DNA from: an uncultured Lachnospiraceae bacterium | Lineage (GTDB): Bacteria; Bacillota; Clostridia; Lachnospirales; Lachnospiraceae | Reading direction: 5' to 3' | Assembly (NCBI GenBank): GCA_900539175.1 | Contig: UQAW01000035.1 | Coordinates: 1 to 36,187 of the forward strand | DNA: 36,187 nt | Shown: piece after piece, positions 31,660 through 36,187 of the stretch | Layout: the number at the start of each line of letters is the position of its first letter | Numbering within the stretch: the stretch's first letter is position 1 | The notes under the pieces: model-generated | The model's input: the letters and a program-made list of their open reading frames with translations, nothing else | Databases searched by the model: none | Told to the model about the DNA's origin: nothing | Position numbers and translations under genes: made by a program

Positions 31660-33114
31660 TCAATGGGAAAACAGCCATCCCATGATTTCCTCATCATAGG
31701 CGAACAGACCGCCGCCCCCATGTTCGTTAGACATACCCCGTTGGGTAAAATATCCATGCTCCTTCACATCTAACACCAGCAGCTCGTCAATTTCCGCATC
31801 CGTCAATCCCTGCTGCTCGTATAAAGAATGAAGCGTATCATAAGCCTCCTGTGTGGGTTTCGGACCATAGTATTCGTCATTCCTGCCAATGGCAAAATAC
31901 ACCGGCAGCCGCTGTTCTACGACGGGTTCAAATTCTCCATCCCACTGAGAACTGACCTGCAGATAGGCAGTAAACAGATCGGGCCGTTTACCCATTACCT
32001 GAGACATGGTTTCTCCGCCGCCGGAAAAGCCGTTGCCATACACCTTCGTTTGGTCAATGTTGTACGCTTCCAGAAAATATTCCACCAATGCGATGGTCTG
32101 ATTAGCAGATGTCTCGCCCCAATCACTGAGCTGCGGGGCAACAATAATCATCTTTTCGTTGTATTTCTGCGCTTCAAAACCGAATTCCTCAGACTGTATG
32201 TTTGCGGCGACTCCTTGAAAATACAGTCCTTCATAGCCCGGCAGAGTAAAATACAGAGCATAGGGTTCACTACCGTCATAGCTTTCCGGGATATAGACAT
32301 TGTAATGGATATCGCCATCACTGACAGAATGGAACACGTTGTCGATGACAAAGCTCCGGTATCTTTCAGTCCCCTCCGTAATATAGCCAAGGGCGCTTTC
32401 TTCCGGTTCTGTCTGTTCGCTGTCTGCCGCATCGGCCCCGTCTGTTTGCTCCAGCATACCAATGCGGGTGAGCCACTCCGCCACATCTTCTAAACTGGAA
32501 TTATGGACGCGATAACCATCCAAAACCGTCGCTCCGTCTGAAACATCACGGATATAGTCCATGCTGACATCAATCCCGTTATCAGAGCTGGTACAGAAAG
32601 GCACAATGGTCTTTCCTGTCAAATCATAGCTTTCCAAAAAACTCCCGATTGCCATAGGCGCATTAAACCACCAGATCGGATAACCCACATAAATGACATC
32701 ATAGTCATCCAGATCCTCAGGCTGTGCAGCCAGTCCCGGTCTCAAATTCAGAGTTTCTTCTATCCATGCAGTAGCAGCCGTTCCCCAGAAGGCACTGCGG
32801 TAATATCGGTCTGTCCGAATTTGATACAGGTCGGCCCCGGTAAGATCCTGAATCATTTTCGCAGCAGCTTCCGTATCGCTGCCGTCCACGGCCTGATTGG
32901 AATTTGGCGTCGCAGATGCGACAGCGTCCACGGTATTCGGTATTTCCCCAGTTCTGGAAAAATATACAACCAGAGAGCGGGTTCCATCCTCTCCGGCTAT
33001 TATCTCGCTGCTGCCATCAGTAATCCGGCTGCCAAGGAACAGATACCACCATCCGATACCAAGCAGAACAACCAGCGCGGCTATGACAAATACTCTCTTT
33101 TTTCTTTTTTTCAT
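31660..33114 (-). CDS. Membrane-anchored fusion of flavodoxin and alpha/beta hydrolase
   Basis: A 484-residue protein. One N-terminal membrane helix (residues 8-27) anchors it, with the rest probably outside. Residues ~46-220 form a flavodoxin: SLVVYFSRTGEIPN, IYVGYPIWWFNAP and KTIVPFCTSSDNG. An acidic linker (~222-240) follows. Residues ~250-484 form an alpha/beta hydrolase of the esterase/PHB-depolymerase-like type: LPGYEGLYFQG, nucleophile VYGNGFSGGGE (Ser364), IGRNDEYYG, and a late His in EHGGGG (465). Both parts look intact. Shared promoter copy 4 lies just upstream. Flavodoxin and esterase are separate genes elsewhere in this window. A fused exported pair is unusual, and the purpose is unknown. 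Confidence 0.9.
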   Translation of the reverse strand: MKKRKKRVFVIAALVVLLGIGWWYLFLGSRITDGSSEIIAGEDGTRSLVVYFSRTGEIPNTVDAVASATPNSNQAVDGSDTEAAAKMIQDLTGADLYQIRTDRYYRSAFWGTAATAWIEETLNLRPGLAAQPEDLDDYDVIYVGYPIWWFNAPMAIGSFLESYDLTGKTIVPFCTSSDNGIDVSMDYIRDVSDGATVLDGYRVHNSSLEDVAEWLTRIGMLEQTDGADAADSEQTEPEESALGYITEGTERYRSFVIDNVFHSVSDGDIHYNVYIPESYDGSEPYALYFTLPGYEGLYFQGVAANIQSEEFGFEAQKYNEKMIIVAPQLSDWGETSANQTIALVEYFLEAYNIDQTKVYGNGFSGGGETMSQVMGKRPDLFTAYLQVSSQWDGEFEPVVEQRLPVYFAIGRNDEYYGPKPTQEAYDTLHSLYEQQGLTDAEIDELLVLDVKEHGYFTQRGMSNEHGGGGLFAYDEEIMGWLFSH

Positions 33115-33152
33115 GTTGATCCTTTCATTCTTGTAGCGCTTTTATTTTCTGA

Positions 33153-33224
33153 TTCCATTTTACTGATTTTAGACCCAAAACAGAAGTCTCTGTTCGTTAT
33201 GCAGTTATAAGTCAAAGGTATATG
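33153..33224 (-). promoter_or_regulatory. Shared redox-regulon promoter/operator, copy 4
   Basis: This block aligns gap-free with copies 1-3. On the minus strand it has ACCTTT 6-11, ACTG 20-23, AAC 27-29, ACTTCTG 38-44 and TAAAAT at 63-68 in place of TATAAT. The GTCT arm is shifted by one base. It is the most diverged copy at the -10 side. It drives the flavodoxin-esterase operon. Confidence 0.72.
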
Positions 33225-33298
33225 CCGCACAACTTTTCGGGACTTCTTCTTTTTTCAGATCGTGCTAAAATAGAAAGAAAACATGAGGAGGAAACAGC

Positions 33299-33660
33299 AT
33301 GAAAACATGGTTGATTACAGGCTGCTCCAGCGGTCTGGGGCGCAGCATTGCCCGCAAGGTTCTGGAGCAGGGAGACCGGGCGATTGTTACCGCGCGAAAG
33401 CCCGAAAGCCTATATGAATTTACGAGGGAACTGCCGGTGCCCGGCGAATTGGCAAGGACTTATCTCACGGTACACAGCCGGACAACCCGGACAAGGGTGC
33501 ACTGTGCATCATAAAAGCCATTGAAGCGGATAACCCTCCGTTCCTTCTGTTGCTTGGGACTGATGCGGTACGATTTGCAGAAACAGTTATGTCAGACCGT
33601 CAGAAGGAATATGCAGATTGGCGGGAATTCAGCCGTCAGAGTGATTTTAATGAAAATTAG
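33299..33660 (+). pseudogene. Short-chain dehydrogenase/reductase, both ends kept, middle deleted
   Basis: The N-terminus reads MKTWLITGCSSGLGRSIARK, continuing VLEQGDRAIVTARKPESLYEF, a full Rossmann NAD(P) motif (TGxxxGxG), with GAGGAGG before the ATG. Around 33440 the frame changes, and the next frame carries an SDR C-terminus: KDLSHGTQPDNPDKGALCII, KAIEADNPPFLLLLGTDAV, ending SRQSDFNEN-stop. About 48 N-terminal and 70 C-terminal residues remain out of ~280. The YxxxK active site is lost. It is divergent from the flavodoxin-esterase operon. Confidence 0.82.
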
Positions 33661-33864
33661 GAAATGGAAATGCCACGACAGGGCAGATAATCTTTGCACA
33701 AATAAGGCTGAAAACAGCTTGAAGAACAACAGGCAATATGATAAATATATTAAATAGTAAGGCAATAAATCGGAATTTTACAAATTAATCAGCAGCGGAA
33801 ACATAAAGCAGAAAAGGTAACGAGACGATGTACAAGTTATTTCCAGATTTATTTAAGGAAAAAT

Positions 33865-34152
33865 GTCAAGAAGAAAGTATCACCTTATGCCGCTCCAGCA
33901 AGACAGACTGATTATTCTCATCTGCCGCCAGCGTACACATTTGTGGGAAATGGGGAGCCATTTTATGCAGAAACATGTACCTATATAGATAATCTGTGCA
34001 AAGTCGGTATAGAGGCAGAGATGGATGTATATAAAAGTGATATGCATGCATTTGACATGGTGAAGCCGGAGTTAGAGATAAGTAAAAACGCGGCTCTGAA
34101 ATTTAATAAGCATTTTGAATATGCAATGGAACATTATTTTGCAGAAAACTGA
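33865..34152 (+). pseudogene. Alpha/beta hydrolase (HSL-like), C-terminal remnant
   Basis: The frame reads VKKKVSPYAAPARQTDYSHL, then PPAYTFVGNGEPFYAETCTY, VDVYKSD.HAFDM-type residues and a final helix ending YAMEHYFAEN-stop. PPAYTFVGNGEPF and the late HAFDM match the last ~95 residues of hormone-sensitive-lipase-type esterases, whose oxyanion and nucleophile parts are absent. There is no proper start. The short stretch 33661-33864 before it holds no recognised gene. Confidence 0.78.
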
Positions 34153-34210
34153 AATAATTAGGTAATTTCAGTTTGCAGATATTGATAAATCCGGATTTGA
34201 GGAATAAAAA

Positions 34211-34341
34211 ATGAAAACTATTTATTTGATTGGCGGCACTATGGGCGTGGGGAAAACAACAGTGTGCCAACATCTAAAAACAAAATTGATGTAAGCACGA
34301 AAGACATAGATGAAATTGTCTGCGAGATTGTTGATTTATAA
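34211..34341 (+). pseudogene. P-loop kinase/NTPase, internally deleted
   Basis: MKTIYLIGGTMGVGKTTVCQ is a Walker A start (GGTMGVGKTT) with good upstream context, then a frame change near 34270. The next frame ends NKIDVSTKDIDEIVCEIVDL-stop, like the last helix of such kinases. Some 120-150 middle residues are missing. It adds to the set of genes with both ends kept and the core lost. Confidence 0.72.
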
Positions 34342-34420
34342 CTTCCGGTTTGTCTGCGTATTTAATAGCATTTCTGAAACTGTCGAAATATGAAAGGATT
34401 AAACCAGATTATATAGAGTA

Positions 34421-34455
34421 CCGCCGCATGGATAATACCATAGCGGCGGCTTTTT
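34421..34455 (+). terminator. Intrinsic terminator
   Basis: CCGCCGC-ATGG (34421-34431) pairs with CCAT-A-GCGGCGG (34438-34449) around loop ATAATA, followed by CTTTTT on the plus strand. It separates the plus-strand remnants from the convergent flavin reductase gene. Confidence 0.8.
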
Positions 34456-34463
34456 GCTGAGAA

Positions 34464-35021
34464 TTATTTCAGTTTTGCTCCGTCCTGAAAAGCATTGCCC
34501 ACCTTTTCCCCCAGTTTCAAATAAACATTGTGTACCGGGTCAAAAGAAATTGCCTGGAGCAGGGAAGCATCAATCTTCCCATCTTCTCCGATAATTCTCT
34601 CATCTGCGCTGACATTCACAATCTGACCAATGATGTTCCCATCCTCAGTCATTTTCAGCAGCCTGCATTCCAGTGTCAGCGGAAACTCGTCGATGATGGG
34701 TGCATCCACATACTCACTTTTCAATGTGTGCAGGCCAGCCTTGGCCAGTTTGTCTTTCACTTGATTAGCAGACTCCATTCCCACATAATCCGCCTCCGTC
34801 ACATGGACAGCATCGGCAAAGCTGACGGTAAATGCACCCTTCATCTTAATGTTCGTGGTGGTCTTGTGTCCTTCGCTCAAGCAGAGAACAATCTTATCCG
34901 CATCATACAGGCCGCCCCAGGCGGCATTCATGGCATCCGGCGTACCATCCTCATCATAGGTGCCAATCATCAGTACCGGCAGGGGATAGAACCATGGTTT
35001 TGCTCCAAAATTTTTACGCAT
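34464..35021 (-). CDS. Flavin reductase family protein (flavoredoxin-like)
   Basis: A 185-residue FMN-binding split-barrel protein. It has PLPVLMIGTYDEDGTPDAMNAAWGG, KIVLCLSEGHKTTTNIKMKGAFTVSFAD and ESANQVKDKLAKAGL, with ECRLLKMTEDGNIIGQIVNV following, all typical of flavoredoxins. It binds FMN without a nucleotide-binding Rossmann domain and works with external reductants. It lies 41 bp after an AKR gene and is probably co-transcribed with it. Confidence 0.92.
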   Translation of the reverse strand: MRKNFGAKPWFYPLPVLMIGTYDEDGTPDAMNAAWGGLYDADKIVLCLSEGHKTTTNIKMKGAFTVSFADAVHVTEADYVGMESANQVKDKLAKAGLHTLKSEYVDAPIIDEFPLTLECRLLKMTEDGNIIGQIVNVSADERIIGEDGKIDASLLQAISFDPVHNVYLKLGEKVGNAFQDGAKLK

Positions 35022-35062
35022 AGTGAAATTCCTCCTATTAGTATTTTTGCTTATGATAGCGG

Positions 35063-36064
35063 TTACTTCTGAATTACAGGAGCGCCGCCATATACCTCAG
35101 ACATAGGAATCCGATCCAGTGCAGCATCCAGCGCAGCTACCTCTGCGGCGGTCAGCTCTACATCTGCGGCTCCCAGATTCTCCGTCAGGCGCTCCGGCTT
35201 GCGGGTACCGGGAATCGGTACAATATAGGGTTTTTTGCACAGCATCCACGCCAGCGAGATCTGAGCAGGCGTAGCATTCTTTTCTTCCGCCGTGTTTTGC
35301 AGCAATTCCAAAAGTTCCCGGTTGCGTTCGATATTTTCCGGCTGATACTGAGGCATCACGCTACGGTAATCCTCATGTCCTCCAAACACCGTATCCTTTC
35401 CGTACTTTCCGCTCAAAAGACCATTGGCCATAGGGGAGAAGGCCACATAGCCAATCCCCAGTTCTTCCAATACCGGGAACAGAGCCTCATACCAGCGAGC
35501 CATCATGGAATAACGATTCTGAATTGCAGTCACGGGGCAAACGGCATGGGCGCGGCGGATGGTATCTTCTTTCGCCTCAGACAGCCCCCAATGGGTGATC
35601 TTTCCCTCGCGGATCAGCTCCGCCATGACACCGGCCACTTCCTCAATGGGGATCTTCGGGTCAAGTCTATGCTGATAGTAAAGGTCAATGTGGTCGGTCT
35701 GCAGCCGCTTCAGAGATCCTTCTACCGAAGCCCGAATCACTTCCGGACGGGAATCCACCATGACCGGCAGATTGACCGCCTCACTGCTCCAGTCAAAATG
35801 AATGCCAAACTTGGTGGCAATGACCACCTTATCCCGGTAGGGCTTCAGAGCCGCTCCCACCAGTTCCTCATTATCATGTGGGCATTCCCGCGTTCCGTAG
35901 GTTTCCGCCGTGTCAAAAAACGTGCAGCCCTGATCTACAGCCTGTGCAATCAGCTCTGTCATCTCCCGCTTATCTGCTGGCGCTCCGTAGGCATGGGTCA
36001 TACCCATACAGCCTAATCCGACAGCAGATACTTCCAAATCTCTCCCAATCATTCTTGTTTTCAT
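35063..36064 (-). CDS. Aldo/keto reductase, longer YhdN/IolS-like class
   Basis: A 333-residue AKR of a different subclass from the others here. The start is MKTRMIGRDLEVSAVGLGCMGM. The tetrad is Asp51 and Tyr56 (FFDTAETYG), Lys85 (ATKFG) and His132 (YYQHRLD). The end carries VPIPGTRKPERLTENL, the NADP-phosphate segment, and MSEVYGGAP. It heads an operon with the flavin reductase. The upstream 120 bp include TTGACA but no matching -10 at the correct spacing, and the shared operator is absent, so regulation differs from the other AKR pair. Confidence 0.93.
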   Translation of the reverse strand: MKTRMIGRDLEVSAVGLGCMGMTHAYGAPADKREMTELIAQAVDQGCTFFDTAETYGTRECPHDNEELVGAALKPYRDKVVIATKFGIHFDWSSEAVNLPVMVDSRPEVIRASVEGSLKRLQTDHIDLYYQHRLDPKIPIEEVAGVMAELIREGKITHWGLSEAKEDTIRRAHAVCPVTAIQNRYSMMARWYEALFPVLEELGIGYVAFSPMANGLLSGKYGKDTVFGGHEDYRSVMPQYQPENIERNRELLELLQNTAEEKNATPAQISLAWMLCKKPYIVPIPGTRKPERLTENLGAADVELTAAEVAALDAALDRIPMSEVYGGAPVIQK

Positions 36065-36187
36065 AAAGTCCTTCCTCCTTTTATCTTATAAAATCTGCTT
36101 TTTAGTTTTTTCAGAGTTGTCAAATACATTCCTAGTACTTCATCCGGTTAGTAACAATACTTTACAGTGCTGAAAAAATTTGCTATA

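Noticed and set aside
1..36187. tRNA, rRNA or CRISPR array
   Set aside because: No cloverleaf with conserved arms, no rRNA-like stretch and no regularly spaced identical repeats were found on reading both strands.

Overview
The window looks like a chromosomal accessory region of an anaerobic gut Firmicute, most likely a Lachnospiraceae/Clostridiales member. This is inferred from the strong AGGAGG-type ribosome sites, an FMN riboswitch with a terminator, ECF-type vitamin uptake, EFR1-type ferrodoxin, DUF1848 and DUF2000 proteins, MATE pumps and many flavodoxin and aldo/keto reductase (AKR) paralogues. No rRNA, tRNA, CRISPR array or complete transposase was seen. The dominant theme is flavin- and NAD(P)H-linked redox chemistry.

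Layout. (1) 1-2000, plus strand: a 5'-truncated AraC regulator, an EamA exporter and a DUF2000 protein. (2) 2070-3726, plus strand: a promoter, FMN riboswitch and terminator controlling a RibU-like S component and an unusual riboflavin kinase fused to an OmpR/PhoB-type winged helix. (3) 3810-14061, minus strand: a redox island with flavodoxins, AKRs, FMN reductases, a CMD-family protein, a secreted esterase, a MATE pump and an exported lipoprotein that fuses a cyclophilin-like domain to an AKR. (4) 14161-16345: a gene graveyard with tails of an AKR, an iron alcohol dehydrogenase, a LysR regulator, a serine recombinase, a DUF1349 protein and a histidinol phosphatase. (5) 16365-20067: two sugar O-acetyltransferases and a MATE pump, divergent from an AraC regulator. 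(6) 20122-24062: an inverted MITE copy and a dihydrofolate-reductase-family tail, then a MarR operon containing two nitroreductases and two radical SAM-type proteins. (7) 24317-31124: a hairpin cluster with a small ORF, a nitroreductase, a diaminopimelate decarboxylase lacking its catalytic-Cys segment, an EFR1 protein, AKRs (one internally deleted) and a divergent LysR. (8) 31232-36064: a truncated flavodoxin lipoprotein, a membrane-anchored flavodoxin-esterase fusion, remnants of an SDR, an alpha/beta hydrolase and a P-loop kinase, then a flavin reductase and another AKR.

How it works together. Four transcription units (starting at 5536, 7428, 11030 and 33114, all minus strand) share a 72-bp promoter/operator that aligns without gaps. 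They encode a truncated flavodoxin lipoprotein, a pair of AKRs, a MATE-esterase-CMD-FMN reductase operon, and the flavodoxin-esterase fusion. This suggests one regulon joining extracellular and cytoplasmic flavin/NAD(P)H redox proteins. The FMN riboswitch and the kinase-winged helix fusion would adjust flavin supply.

The region is also strongly eroded. At least ten loci keep one or both gene ends while the middle, or the facing 5' ends of a divergent pair, is gone. A roughly 117-bp MITE, repeated TATCGTTAAAA/TGCACC motifs and duplicated gene tails sit at several of these places. All functions are assigned by reading motifs; no database search was run.
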